Part shown: in pieces, positions 21,791 through 35,441 of the stretch
Layout of the letters: the number at the start of each line of letters is the position of its first letter
How positions within the stretch are numbered: position 1 is the stretch's first letter
Assembly (NCBI RefSeq): GCF_020085105.1
Contig: NC_058061.1
Coordinates: forward strand, 2,888,284 to 2,952,283
Reading direction: 5' to 3'
DNA from: Siniperca chuatsi
Lineage: Eukaryota; Chordata; Actinopteri; Centrarchiformes; Sinipercidae
DNA length: 64,000 nucleotides
Notes under the pieces: generated by a model
Told to the model about the DNA's origin: nothing
The model's database searches: none
Seen by the model: only the letters and a program-made list of their open reading frames with translations
Made by a program: the position numbers and the translations under genes

Positions 21791-23787
21791 CAGTAAAGAA
21801 TCCCCCTCCTGACAGACAGGGAGAGTAATCAGGAAGTCTAAATGTTTGTTTGTGTGTGCGTGTGCATGTGTATGGGTGTTGTTACCTGAAGCTTGCAGGC
21901 AGAAACAATGTCCATGGGGAAAACAAAGTGATTAAGTCACAGAAATACAGTAACAAACAGGAGCTGTGGATTGTACTCCGACTGCAGGGAGACAGATAAC
22001 GTCCCAGTCCTTTAAAATGAGTATGTCACAGTGATACTAACAACAGCCTTGTTATGTTGCTTCTGGAAACAGCAGATTGTTAATTGGTTGAACTACATTT
22101 GAAAAACTAATTTTGCTTGTTTACAAGCTAAGACCCCTGCTGGCTGCCCCACAGTCTGTTTCTCCGTCTAACAAAGGAATTAAACTGTTTTGTCTTCTGA
22201 GTTTCTCTAAAAATTAACCAAAGGAAGGATTATAACCTGTAACTCTGCAAGCAATTACTTACAGTACTAGTGAATTGGCATGTTTTGCCCATTTACTACA
22301 AATCACATATCCTTTAAATTACTGTCAACCATTTTGCAAACCATGCTACAATGTATTGTGTTTGTGATATCTGAATGTATTTTTCCTCACCTTTCGGGCA
22401 ACCACTGGCTTCCATTCATTTCTGTACAGTTTCAAAATCAAACAGCAACGTTTCCTCCTGGAACACTGTCACTTCCTGGAAGTTTCTTTTTTTTTTTTCT
22501 TCTTCTTCTTCTTCTTCTTCTTCTTCTTCTTCTTCTTCCCCCGCTGATGTTTTATGGCAGTTGGCAAACAGCTTTTGGTGCATTACCGCCACCTTCAGAA
22601 ATGGAGTGTAGATCAGAATGGTCTTATGCTGACCCCATATTTTTCTCATCCTGCACTAATTGGTTTGAAATTGGTTCCAGCCATGCTAATAACTTTGGTT
22701 GTTTTTGCCCAGGTTTTGGAGTAGCTGCCTCCACCTTAATACAGTGGAGGTGAATTTGCTGCATTAAGATTTTACAAAAAAAAAAAATCAACAATGAAGA
22801 AACAATGTTCCTGTTACTCTGAATGATTCAACAGAAAACTGTCAACAGTTTTCAAAGGGACTACAGTATCTATTTGGTAGAGAGTGGTAAATATGTTTTT
22901 GGGGGGATAAACTGACCATTCTAAGGAGCTAAACCATGCAAAAACACTGGTACAGTACTGTCCTTTCAGATGACGTATTACTTTTATAATTTACTTTCAT
23001 AACTTTCGAGATGTTATTACAGCTTTTGATGAGACAAAAGTGTACAACCTTTTTTGCATGCCTACACAATTAATTGGAAAAAATGACGGTGAATAGCTAT
23101 TGAAAATACTAAATATAATTAGCAGCAACCCTGATTTTAAGCATTTTTGAGTCAAACAAAACAACTGTTATTTGTTTATCAGGTGGGGAACTCCCAACCT
23201 GGAGACTTGTCGTATTACCCTTACATTAGAGTAGAGGTAACATTACATGCACATCAACATGTAACACGTTTGAAGCCCAGTACTCTCCCTTAGTCATGCT
23301 GTATGCTGTTGTAATCTCTCTGTGTATTTTTGGAGCCATTTTTCCTGAACTGTATCTTGATGGAATAAAAATTTATGCATGATTCAACATATTTTCACAC
23401 ACAGTACAGTGCAGTAGTGTTACACACACTGCGACAGCATACAGCTTTGCGTGTTCACACATCATTAGGAAGTTGTCTGAAAAACTATGGTGTGCTAATC
23501 CACCATGCTAACGTATGTGTTGGAAGAGTCCTTCAACACCCAGTTCAGGGATCTTAATGGGATTAATTACACATTTCTTTGAGCCAAAGATTTTTTTTCA
23601 AAAAGGGCGGTGAGACTGACAGGAATGGAAAGATTTTGGTCTTTAATTCTCTTTCCTCCAGTGAAGAGTAGCAGCCACACTGTGTTATCAGTCAGCACTC
23701 TTAAAAGAGAATACTGAACCTTAAGATCAATGGCATCACAGTCATTATACTTGAAGGTTTATACTTGAATAAAATGTATGCATGTCT
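21791..23787. other. Non-coding stretch
   Basis: No gene. Contains the (TTC)n tract at 22500-22538, which creates Ser- or Glu-rich spurious frames on the two strands. Confidence 0.4.
22488..22538 (+). repeat. (TTC)n microsatellite with T tract
   Basis: A run of T followed by about 13 TTC units. Confidence 0.95.
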
Positions 23788-24230
23788 GTATTCGCACTTC
23801 GGGGCCAAACAAAGCATTTGTGATGTTGGAACCTGGCTGCAGGGATTTCCTTCCATTCAGCAACAAGAGCATCAGTGAGGTCCAACAATGTTGGGTGATC
23901 AGGTCTGGCTCTCAGTCGGTGTTCCAGTTCATTGCAAAGGTGTTGGATGGGGTTCAGGCCATGGCTCTGCAGGCCAGTCACATTCTTCCACACCAAACTG
24001 GGAAAATCATTTCTTTATGGAGCTGGCTTTGTGCACGGGCACATTGTCATGGTGAAACAGGAAAGGGCTAAACACAAACTTACCAAAAAGCTGGAAGCAC
24101 ACTGTTGTCTAAAATGTAACTGTATGCTGTAGTATTCAGATTCCCCTTCATTGGAACAAAGGGGCCCCAAAACTGCCCCAGACTGTACACAAAGATATGT
24201 GTCCACATACTTTTGGCCATGTAGTGTATA
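23785..24230 (-). mobile_element. Tc1-like DNA transposon remnant
   Basis: The right end ATGTGTCCACATACTTTTGGCCATGTAGTGTA is the familiar terminal inverted repeat of a fish Tc1-type element, followed by TA. On the minus strand a decayed transposase C-terminus is readable (LNPIQHLCNELEHRLRARP ... DALVAEWKEIPAARFQ, about 23796-23950), the part holding the third catalytic acidic residue region of the DDE domain. The rest of the transposase and the left terminus are missing, and substitutions break the usual DLNPIEHLWDELERR block. Inactive relic. Confidence 0.8.
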
Positions 24231-25560
24231 TAAAACTAACCTCATATAATACAAGATCAACAAAAATCAACGCCTAAAAACACCCTCTAAGCCTGTGGTT
24301 TTCAAATATCCAGACATCTAAACATAATTTTGTTTGTGTTGTTCAAAGCATCAAAAAGTACAACTGAAAAACTCAAAGAGCAACATCTGTTTCCAGAAAC
24401 ACGATGGCGTCTGTGGATTATCAAGAGCAATGAGAATACAGTTTCTGGAAAGACAAGTTTTTGGAAGATTTTGCCATTTCCATCTGTTCTAGTGCAGAGT
24501 CTTTTCAATATCCAACATTTAAAATATGTTTTAAACTCTACCGCAGCTCTGGATTTAGAGAGTCTCTGACAGAAGTCATGAAGGCAGACTGCAGTGGCCT
24601 GTGGGGCAGACACAGCTGAGATGTGCTCCGGCAGCCTGGCTGGGTAGGAATTCTGATTTCAGATACTCTGGATCAATACACAGCAGGAATCCAACTCAGA
24701 GCATCTGAGGCTTCAGCAGGCATGTAGATGTGTTCTTCTATAAATAATGTCTCCAAGGAACACAGTTGCACACGAAAATTGTAAAAGAAATTCTCACAAA
24801 TATCAAACCCAGCTTCACGGGTTGTGCTGTACTGTAGGTATTGTCTGCTCTGTTGTGATCACTGATCTATACACAATTGCCCAGAAGTGTTTCACTGCTC
24901 ATACGTTATTTAACACAAGTTAGCACACACAACTGAGTTATATAACTGTGTAGCGCAAGACTTTCTCTGCAGAGCCTCATTTCTATCTTCCAGCTGTCTG
25001 CCCTGTAGTACTTGCATGTGAGTGTGGCGAATGGGCAGCAAACCTAATTACCTGCCTGTCGTGATGCTGGCAGGGAGCCGGGCCCATCATACTGAAATAA
25101 TTCATCACTGTGACAGTGATTTCTGATCAAAGTGTTATGCTGTGTGTGGAACAGACTTTGGTTCTCAGCCTCCACTTCCCCGCCTTTGAAGGGTAACTAC
25201 AGATGTTAAGGGTCAGATATAATGATTGTCTCTGACATCAGGCTTTAGGAATAGTCTACTACAAAGTGCTCTGCATCTTGAACATGCACAGTACTACCCA
25301 CATGTCCAAAGATTGCATTTCTGAGTAGCCTAACATGTCCTGAAAGTAACAATATATCTGTGGAGTCCTGATCATAGAAATTAAAAAGAGTGAAAGACAG
25401 CTTCAGGATCAAGGGGTCAACTGGGAGAGAGGAGACCATACAAATAAATAATTCAGTCCTTGTTTTCTTCGTTTTGAAACACTTTAAATAGAGAACAGAA
25501 CAGAATAGAAGTGTCATGGTACCATTCCTGTTTGTCCCCTGTTGGTTCCCCTCCTGTATA
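24231..25560. other. Non-coding stretch
   Basis: No gene supported. A 40-base segment at about 25061-25100, on the minus strand between an ATTTCAG acceptor and a GTAATT donor, could be a tiny exon, but nothing around it supports one. Confidence 0.35.

Positions 25561-25564
<4 letters not shown>

Positions 25565-25598
<34 letters not shown>
25565..25598 (+). repeat. (TG)n microsatellite
   Basis: About 17 TG units. Confidence 0.95.
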
Positions 25599-25599
<1 letters not shown>

Positions 25600-25602
<3 letters not shown>

Positions 25603-26015
25603 CTGTGGGGCGCGGCCTCCGGTGAACTTCCAATCAGAGACTGACGCACCTGCTACCCATCTGCTGCTGCTCACCTGTTCTCCATCCACAATCAACACCT
25701 GGTAGTATATCTAGTCTTCAGTCGTTGCCAGATTGTCTGTTTACCCAAGTGGTTCGTTCCTCTCACCTGCCGCCAAGTACTCACCGGCTTTCCGGGAAGA
25801 CCTCACCTCGGGTCTCCACTGCTCCACCTCAGCCTGATGTCCTTGCTCCGCCTGCCTGCTTTCCCCAGTCTCTTGCCAGCCAGCTGTCTTCACCCAGTCC
25901 ACCGGCTCACAGCGATTGCCTCCACACTCCTGGTTTCTTGTTGTACTTCCTAATAAACTGAGATTAACTACTTCAGCTCCCTCTGTGCTTTTGGGTCCAG
26001 CCACAGTGTACCACA
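25600..26015 (+). mobile_element. Possible solo LTR fragment
   Basis: A C/T-rich non-coding block from about 25600 to 26015. It has a TATA-like GTATATCTAG at about 25705, then GTTGCCAGATTGTCTG, and near the end CCTAATAAACTGAG followed by CTGTGCTTTTGGGTCCAGCCACAG. A TATA-like box, a downstream AATAAA and a terminal TTTTGGGTCC...CCACAG are usual in fish Gypsy-type LTRs. No internal gag-pol sequence adjoins it and target-site duplications were not resolved, so the call is tentative. Confidence 0.4.
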
Positions 26016-26640
26016 ACAAGAACACACTAAAGAGAAGACTTGTGACAAAATGTTTCAGGCTATATAGAGAGATAGATATAGATAGAAATATAAAGTAGAT
26101 GGATGGACATATTTGGTGTCAGTCAAATCTGTCTCTGACATTGTGCCAGACTCAGAGACTGTAAGACCATGGCAGAAGGGATTTTAGTCTCATACACAGC
26201 TTTGAGCCATTTACTTCACAACTAACCTTGAGAGAAGCCAAAGATCCTTCACTGAAGAAATGTGTGGCTAGAAGAAGAACTAAGTGAAAATGCTGGACAT
26301 TGTGTGTCTCCAGCTATTGGTGAAGTGGCTGTTCAGATGTTGCTGTACAATAGCTTCCACCAGTTATTTTTGAAATCGTGAAGGACAAATGCATTCAGGA
26401 ATAACTTGTATAACTTGCACAACAGTTTCCACTGCAGAAATATCACTGATAAACTCTGGATGCACCAAACACTATGAATAATTTTCAAGCGCCGTGCCAA
26501 GGCTGGCCTGCAGTTCAACCCCACCAAAGGGTGGCTGTCCTCCAGTTCAACCCCATCAACAGGCCTAATGTGGGGTCTTGTCTCAGTACATCTGGAGAGA
26601 TGTGTTCTGTCTGCAGCAGCAGGAGCCAAGGCTTTAATGG
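26016..26640. other. Upstream flank of pvalef, non-coding
   Basis: No exon. Overlapping frames on both strands at 26333-26743 mirror one another and have no domain. Confidence 0.4.
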
Positions 26641-26659
26641 AGAAGGGCTCCACCGGGGA

Positions 26660-26748
26660 GAGCAAGACAGGTGCAAGGCCACATCCTTCCCATATATAAG
26701 AGACGGAGAGAGGGGGAGTGTCAGCTGTACCAGGAAACCTTGAATCTG
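26660..26748 (+). promoter_or_regulatory. pvalef: TATA promoter and non-coding exon 1 of pvalef (predicted)
   Basis: TATATAAG at 26693-26700 is a textbook TATA box; transcription would begin near 26725. An E-box (CAGGTG) lies at about 26668. A leader of roughly 25 bases then runs to a strong donor, AATCTG/GTGAGTAGT, at 26748. No ATG opens a long frame in it. Classical parvalbumin genes also carry a TATA box and a non-coding first exon. The next acceptor of matching direction is the pvalef coding exon at 28534, which would make a 1.8-kb first intron. Confidence 0.55.
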
Positions 26749-27579
26749 GTGAGTAGTACTGGACGGGATATGTTGAAAGGAGAAAATGGTAGATGGGATG
26801 GAACTGGTGACTGGTTTGTAACTGGTAATGAGAGAGTTGCTTCAGAGTTGCTTCGCCTGATGTTAGACTAATTTTCTCTTTTGCTGTTTCTCTTTAGAAC
26901 TTGTAGAGTGAGAGCAGAATGGTCTTGTTTGATTTATGGTGTGTCTTTATAACCTCTGGCCAATGTGAAAAAGTGCACATTCATCTTGATAAGAGAGTTC
27001 TTGAAGTGCAATTGATAGTGTGACATCGGGGTGTTAAAAGAAGGAATGATGAAACAACCAGTGGAAACGCAGCAATACTCTGGTTTATGTTGAGTAGCTT
27101 CACTGGCTGTTTTCACCCTCTGCTGCATTCTGCATGCAGTTGACGCAACATGTCAATGCTAACCTACAGTCCCTCAAAATAGTGTCTCTGATACTTAATT
27201 ACTGAAATGACGTGTCCTCCGAGATCAGCGTTGACAGACATTATTAAGATGGGGACCCAAAATATCAGTGACCTACCTGACTGATCACTTAACCAGGTAA
27301 CTGAGGTTGTATTGATTTGGAGTGGGGCAACGTTTGGTGCCAGTGATGATTAACAAGCCTCTGAGTCTGCCAAGAAATTAAAAAAAGAACAGCAAGCACT
27401 TGTTGGAGATTCAGTCAAAATGAAGAGGTAGATATAGTAAATGTCACCAGCACACAACTTCCTGTCAGTCATTGTAGGCTGATCAGCAGGCACTGTGCAT
27501 GTGTCAGACGACTGCATTGAAATGCCAGTTGAGTGCTTTGGACAATGGAGAAGGACTCAGCTCCTTTATTCAAGCCAAA

Positions 27580-27700
27580 GTAGCAAAACTGAAGTGGAAA
27601 AATACATAACATACAAAAAAAAATACTTGCAGTGCAAATATAAGTAAAAATACTTGTATTGAAGAAAGGTAGAGTTTATTTACGACTTGTATCTTGTATC
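27580..27700 (+). repeat. Fragment of TACTTAAGT-type dispersed repeat
   Basis: AAATACTTGCAGTGCAAATATAAGTAAAAATACTTGTATTG resembles blocks at 18640-19026 and 50095-50245. It lies in the first intron of pvalef. Confidence 0.4.
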
Positions 27701-27753
27701 TTCATGATTTAAGATCAGCTGGAAAAGAAAGAAGTAAATAACAAAGGACAAAG

Positions 27754-27836
27754 GAGTCAAGTCAATTTTATTTATACAGCCCAAAATCCCAAATTTGTCT
27801 CAGAGGGCTTTACAGTCTGTAAAAAAAAAAAAAAAA
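27754..27836 (-). repeat. Inverted retroposon 3' tail
   Basis: GTCAAGTCAATTTTATTTATACAGCCC followed by CTCAGAGGGCTTTACAGTCTG is the reverse complement of the terminus at 9900-9988. A poly-A run follows. Confidence 0.55.
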
Positions 27837-28029
27837 ACCCAAACACATATCACAGCCTCTATCCTTTGACTCTCGATTCAGATAAGGAAAAAGGAAGAGA
27901 AATAAAGGATGGAAAGAAAAAGGAACTGATGTAAAGACAGAACAGAAATAAATGAAGGAAACCAGAATGGACATAAGAAATAAAGAAAAGAAGGAAGGAA
28001 GGGAGGAAGTAAAGGAAAGAGGAAAACAA

Positions 28030-28310
28030 AGAAAGATTAAAGGAATAGGCTTATTCACTTTCTAGCGAAGATCAATACCGCTGGAGCCAGGAGCAGTTGC
28101 CAGGAAACCACGGCTCTGATAACCCCTCCATAAAACGCTGAATTGTCATTTACACACTTTTACACTTACACTGTATGCTAAGCTAAGTCACCCAGCTCCT
28201 GGCTGTAGCTTCCTATTTAACGTACAGGCATGAGAGTGGTATCAAGCTACTCATCTAACTCTCTGCTAGAAAATTAATAAGCGTATTTCCCAAAATTTCA
28301 ATAAACCCTA
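28030..28310 (+). repeat. Foldback repeat family C, copy 1
   Basis: Contains GCTAAGCTAAGTCACCCAGCTCCTGGCTGTAGCTTC, GGCATGAGAGTGGTATCAAGC and ATAAGCGTATTTCCCAAAA. The same blocks occur inverted at 54596-54720. Located in the first intron of pvalef. Confidence 0.6.
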
Positions 28311-28554
28311 AAATTTCCTTATGAAAAGCAACCAGTAACTGGCAGCTTGTAGTAAAATCTACAATATTTCCCTCTGAAATTTTGTGCAAGAAAATGTAAA
28401 TAATAAATGTAGAAATCAGTATTAAAAAATGTACTTTGCTACAGAACTTAAGTAAGTGTTTTTTTTTTTCTTTTCACCTCTAGTCTTTGATGTAACTGTT
28501 GAACTGTCTGGTTATTCCTCTTCTCATCTTCAGCTCAGGACACACATGCAGAAC

Positions 28555-30267
<1,713 letters not shown>

Positions 30268-30397
30268 AGGTCACGTGGTGAATCTGTGCTCCAGAGTGTT
30301 ACTACAGAGAGAGTGGGAAAGATAGGAGGAGATCCTCCTCCTGTGGATCAGGAATTGAGGGAGTGTGAGGAGTGTTATTATCAGTTCAGTTTGCTAA

Positions 30398-30403
30398 ATT
30401 AAA
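30398..30403 (+). promoter_or_regulatory. pvalef: Polyadenylation signal ATTAAA of pvalef
   Basis: About 130 bases past the stop codon, in TTGCTAAATTAAAAAAAG. The duplicated copy near 46170 has AATAAA at the homologous place (TTGCTAAATAAAAAAAAG), which supports it as the ancestral signal. Confidence 0.55.
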
Positions 30404-30674
30404 AAAAGAACAAAATATAGGATTTGTGGAAAACTGAAGTCGTTTAAAACATGGTCACTTTATGAGCTGGCCACCCTCTGTCCAAAACTAATAATTAACC
30501 TTGATCTGAGTGTGTTTGTCTGCTAAAATGAGTATTAAAAAGTGCAAGCTCACTGTAAATTGTCACCACGACACCACACTGGTTTAAAACAGAAACACAA
30601 ATAGAAATTCAGAAATACCTGTCTTCACCTTTTGCACGGTGTGCACTCTTGTTTCCTATTGGACATGGTGAAGA

Positions 30675-32638
30675 TTTGGTGACGCTTTATTTCACGAGTC
30701 TATCATTTCCTAATAATTTACTTGCGAGTTAAATTTGCGACTAAAACAAAATTTAAAGTAACCTTAGAAAACAGAAATTGTGACAAAATGTAAAACATTT
30801 GTAGCTTCTCCTCTCTATTAAAACCCAGACGAACCGTATTTTAGTGAACAGGTGAGTGAATGCAGCTTCTGAATGACTTTCTGCTCTGCAGTGGAGACAA
30901 CAGGTGATGCGGTGATGCTGTGGGTGAGAGAGCGGCTCTGTTCAAACAGCCAGAGTTTGGAAATGATAATTGGATTTACTGAGTGAGTCTGTTGTGTTAC
31001 TGTAGAGCAGAGTGACATGGACATGTGTGTGAACAAGAAAACAGTGCCTTTTCCACTAACCTGGCGATAGACGAGATGACACATGTAACCATGGTAACTG
31101 TACACAACAAAGACGGCGACAGCTGTAGCCTCAAAATGTTAAGAAAACAAAAAACTTTGTGTATGACAAAAATGAGACTTAAATCAAAGAAAAAAATCTA
31201 ATGACTAAAATTTGACTAAAACTAATAAACATTTTTGTCAAGACTAAGACTAAAACTAAATCAAAATGCAGTTAAGCCGAATTCTTTGGCTCCTCCTTAA
31301 ATGTGACAAAATAGCTGAGGTATATTTGGTTCTTCAACCCCCAAATGTGCCAGTTACCACGGCAAGTGTAAAAAGCTGTACATTAGCCGACCTGCTCTTT
31401 CCACACAGAATATTATAACAGTTGAAATAAAGTGAATTGAAAATGTTCATGATTGTATATGTTGTCTCAGACTTCATACATTTTATGGACGTTGCTTAAG
31501 GATGAATCCATCAGAAGAAACAGAAACTATCAACACCTAAGCTAAGGAGAACCAGCACCAGATAACGTTAGCTTTGTACAGTGGCCGACTGGCAACTCAA
31601 AGCACCCGGGAATTTGCTGTCAAGTGGCCCAAATTTGATACTCCAAATTCAAACTGACACAACATGTTTGTCGATCAACGAATCACTAATTTAATCTGTT
31701 CATTTGTATTGTTTGTGTTAGGCTAATATGTAAAATGATGAAACTAATTTTCCAAGGTTTTCCTCCCCATGTTTGTGTGTACAGAAAGCAAAAAGTCAAA
31801 TTAATGTAATGATCAGCTGACACCTAATTTGACTTAATAGCCTGTTTTAATTTATCCTAATTATTTTAAATATTGCAAAACAGTCAACAGTACGGTGGTC
31901 CTGGGGGTCAAAACACAACAACATTTCACAAAACACAACATTTCGCAAAACATTTCACAAAACACAACGAGATTTCGAGGGACAACACTTCTTGTTTGCG
32001 ATTGGACAGCACCCAAGTCCCTGGTGACAGTTCAATGTCATTTCCTGTTTGTGTAGCCTAGCCTAGCCTACTACTCTTAGCAGTGTCCTTGCACAAATCT
32101 TAACCTGAGTTTGAAAGTTCACCTGTAGAGTAAGTATTTAACAAATCATTTTTATTGCTGGGCTGGCTATCAGATATTAGGCTATATGCCTTTTAGGCTA
32201 TAATGCGAAAGAGAACTTATGAGCAAATTATCAGATTTACATGTTTGTTTTGCCCATTTACAGTCGAAGTTGATGACCATTTTTTAAACACTTTAGAGAA
32301 ATTTAGTGTAAACTTCTCTAAACGTTTGTGCACTGAGTCTGACTAGTTCAACCTTGGAAATGGCCAGACCTGCAGCGGGACTCCAGCATTAAACCCTGAG
32401 GTTAATAAAACATTTGGTGTGATCGAGATTGTCATATGTCAAACGTTATTGGTCATGTGTTGAACTGTATGCTTGCCTGTAGACAAAAAAAGACTATCTG
32501 GGTTTCATTAGCACCTTCCCTATAATAACCATCATACTACATTTCCAGGAACCTTCCCAGGAGTTTCCAGTTACATATCTGTTAATTTCTAGGAAATTAT
32601 ACAAATTCATGGGACCTGTAAAATAAAGTGTTACCAAA
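30675..32638 (+). mobile_element. DNA transposon-like unit with GGTAACACTTTATTT inverted ends
   Basis: The left end TTTGGTGACGCTTTATTTCACGAG and the right end CTGTAAAATAAAGTGTTACCAAA are inverted versions of one terminus. Between them are 2 kb without transposase coding. The interior includes a direct repeat of AAAACACAACATTTC/CACAAAACACAAC at 31905-31965. It may be one large non-autonomous element, or two related ends with other insertions between. A reduced relative of its right part is seen at 46670-46810. Confidence 0.5.
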
Positions 32639-32639
32639 G

Positions 32640-33890
32640 TTTCAGTAAATGAATCTTTTTATATCGATTTTAAAAAGGTCAAAATCAGAGTCATAAATTG
32701 CTCTATAAAGGTTTCCCCTTCCAACTATTACACTCCGGCATTTTAGATGACTGGATCTCTTAGTTTGAATATGTATTGATTAGACATTACACAAAATGTG
32801 CATTTTAAATGCAGATATATTCCCTGATGTGCAGTGCTTTTGGTTTTCCTTTCTTTTTTTATTTTAAGCCTAATTTTAATTGGAATTTGGAAATTATAAA
32901 ATTTTCTCTTAATTGCATTTACAGCTCTGAGCTTTTTCTTTTAGTGCATTCACCACCATGTTGAAACTCCCTGATGCTGTTATGGTTATACCAAGGTAGG
33001 TATAATTTCCCCTCCTTCTCATTTACAAACATCTTTGATTAAGAGGACATTTGAAAAAACTTTGTTTGAATAACTCAGGCACCTTTTCTACATTATCTTG
33101 AGACAAGGTGAATGTAGGTTGACTTGTGTCTTGTTACTTATGTCTTTTTGATACTTGCTTTGTGTTCAGTAATGTTGTAGAGATTACCTGGTTTTGTTTA
33201 TTTTTATAAACAAAGGTATGGTCCATTAAAAAAACATTTTAAACAGATGTAGAAATATTTTCCACACACATCCAAAAGTTCATGTACTTCTGCACTTGTT
33301 TCTTCAGCAGTTCATTCTCTGCACAGTAGAGAAGTAGTATTATTGCTTCAGCCCATTTGAACACAGTAACATTTATTTTTTTTTGCAGGTATTAAACATG
33401 TCTTAATGTCATTAAATGTCACACTGTGTGTGTCAATATGCCGATGACATCAACCTTTAACTTTATCCGATTAAGGCTACCATTAGTACGCCGGCATGTT
33501 CCGCTTCAGAGCTGCAGGACAAAACTGCTGCAAAGGTTATGTAGAGTCCAGTCTTAAATGGAGTGCAGGTGGCATATGATGCAGCAGGTGTGACGTTGAG
33601 TCCCTGTTGGCTGATCAAACAGCAGGTAGTGGAGCTGCTGAGGTAAACTTTTTCATTTTTGCGGAGTTTAAGTGATGGCAGACAGAGCAGCACCTTTTCC
33701 ATTTGGATTCAGCCACGACAAGCCATGAGAAATGTGTTTATTAGTCTGTATTATTTCCGATGGTGTTGGTACCCGTGATATTTTGTTTACTTGCTGCACA
33801 GAGCTGTTGAGTCACTCTGCATAAGCAGCATAATGTATATGTGTTAAGGATCACACAATGAGGAATGACAATGAAAAAATGCACCCAGTG
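32640..33890. other. Non-coding stretch
   Basis: The first 200 bases continue the segment duplicated at 46870-47060. A GC-richer island at 33460-33720 gives overlapping frames on both strands but no splice context. Confidence 0.35.
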
Positions 33891-33896
33891 AGCAAC

Positions 33897-33902
33897 TTTA
33901 TT
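33897..33902 (-). promoter_or_regulatory. Candidate polyadenylation signal AATAAA of the zinc-finger gene
   Basis: TTTATT on the plus strand, 365 bases past the zinc-finger stop codon on the minus strand. Confidence 0.4.
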
Positions 33903-34266
33903 AATGAATGGCTGCCGACGTGAGTCAGGTAACCAGTTCTCATGCTCCATTTGTGGCTGATTCCTGGGACCTCCCACCAGTCAGGAGAACAGAAGAGGCC
34001 TTTTACATGAGTGGAGAAATGTCTTTAGGAATAAAACAAAGTCCAGCTGCCTTTGACTTAGTCCTTTTAGGAACCCTACAACCTGGATGAGGAAGAACCT
34101 TTATAGACAGAATATATAGATATTTGTGGTAAAGTAAGCAACCAAGGAAGGTTTTTTTAACATATTTTAAAGTAAACACAACAAAAGACAATGAAAACTG
34201 CTGTGGTTCTTACCAACACACTTACGTAATTAATCTTTCACAACAAACCCTGCAACTGAACAGTTT

Positions 34267-35441
34267 CTATCCTGAGTGGACTTTCATGTGTGTCTTCAGA
34301 TGTGGCTGCTGGTTAAATCTTTTACCACAAACATCACAACCAAATGGTTTCTCTCCTGTGTGGACTCTCATGTGTATTTTAAGATGTGTCTGCTGGTTAA
34401 ATCTTTTACCACAAACACCACAGTGAAATGGTTTTTCTCCTGTGTGGACTTGCATGTGTGTCTTCACATTTTTCTTCTGGTTAAATCTTTTACCACAAAC
34501 ATCACAGCCAAATGGTTTTTCTGCTGTGTGGACTCTCATGTGTGTCTTAAGATTTGTGTTCTGGTTAAATCTTTTACCACAAACATCACAGCCAAATGGT
34601 TTCTCTCCTGTGTGGACTCTCATATGTGTCTTCAGCTTTCCCGGTTCTGTAAATCTTTTCCCACAAACACCACAGCGAAATGGTTTCGGTCCTGTGTGGA
34701 CTCTCATCTGTGAATCTACCTTTTGCTTCACTCTAAAACATTTCTTATTAACCAAACGACTGGAGGACCTTTTTCCTAAATGACATATCATGTGTCTCTG
34801 AAGAGACCCCTTGTAATGAAATCCTTTACCACACTTTAAGCAGCTGAAGGATTTTTTTCCAGTATTACATCCCACATCACTTACAGGGGCTTCCTTATAT
34901 TCCAGAGCATTTACACCTGACTCGGGTGCCCTGGTCTCCTTCCAATCATTGTCAATGACTTCCGTTTCAGGTCCAGAATCTGACAAAGGTTCTTGCCAGT
35001 CATCATTACTGACTTCAGTCTCAGAAGAGTCTGAAGCCTTTTCATCAGTATTTGGTTGTAAATTAATATCTGGATCTAGGTTCCTGGCTGCTTTCGATCC
35101 TGCACAATGCTCTCCATCAGTTTCTGTTTTTATTTGCATAGCTGAGCTGCTGGTTGGAGGCTCTGCCTCTCTGTTGTCCTCAGTTTGGCTTCGATGAAGC
35201 TGTGAAGACTGAGGTTTCTCTTCATCATCTTCACTCTTCACAGGAACAGCAGTGAATGGGAACCTGGTGATATCAGCCTCCTCCAGCCCATTAAACTGCT
35301 CTCCCTCTTGACTGGTCCAGAGTTCCTCCTGCTCCTGTTTTATGTGTAGGGGCTCTGAGTCCTCCTGGTCCAGTCTGGGGCTCCATTCAGAGGGAACCTC
35401 TTCTTTAATGACCAACACCTGCTGGACATCTGCAGGGAACA
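34267..35441 (-). CDS. C2H2 zinc-finger protein, main (last) coding exon
   Basis: The exon opens after TTTTCTATTTTCAG at 35442 and enters in phase 1 (xTG TTC CCT), so the true start lies in an upstream exon not identified here; the GTG at its head is not a start. It encodes about 390 residues. The N-terminal half (1-195) is acidic and begins FPADVQQVLVIKEEVP, the signature of a very large teleost zinc-finger family, with two DDW/NDW-containing repeats near 144-172. Then come C2H2 fingers at about 201-221, 257-277, 285-305, 313-333, 341-361 and 369-389. A degenerate one at 235-249 has lost a Cys. The last five share CGKRF and TGEKPF-type linkers and are nearly identical outside the DNA-contact positions. 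It is probably a nuclear DNA-binding regulator; the target is unknown. Confidence 0.82.

Noticed and set aside
22280-22753. 157-codon plus-strand frame
   Set aside because: Its core is the translation of the T/(TTC)n tract; no splice sites or domain.
26333-26743. Overlapping frames on both strands upstream of pvalef
   Set aside because: Mirror-image open frames in a promoter region, no motif, and the plus frame crosses the predicted donor.
34276-34783. Plus-strand frames of 145 and 113 codons with repeated CVDSHV/FTTNIT words
   Set aside because: Antisense shadows of the repeated zinc fingers.
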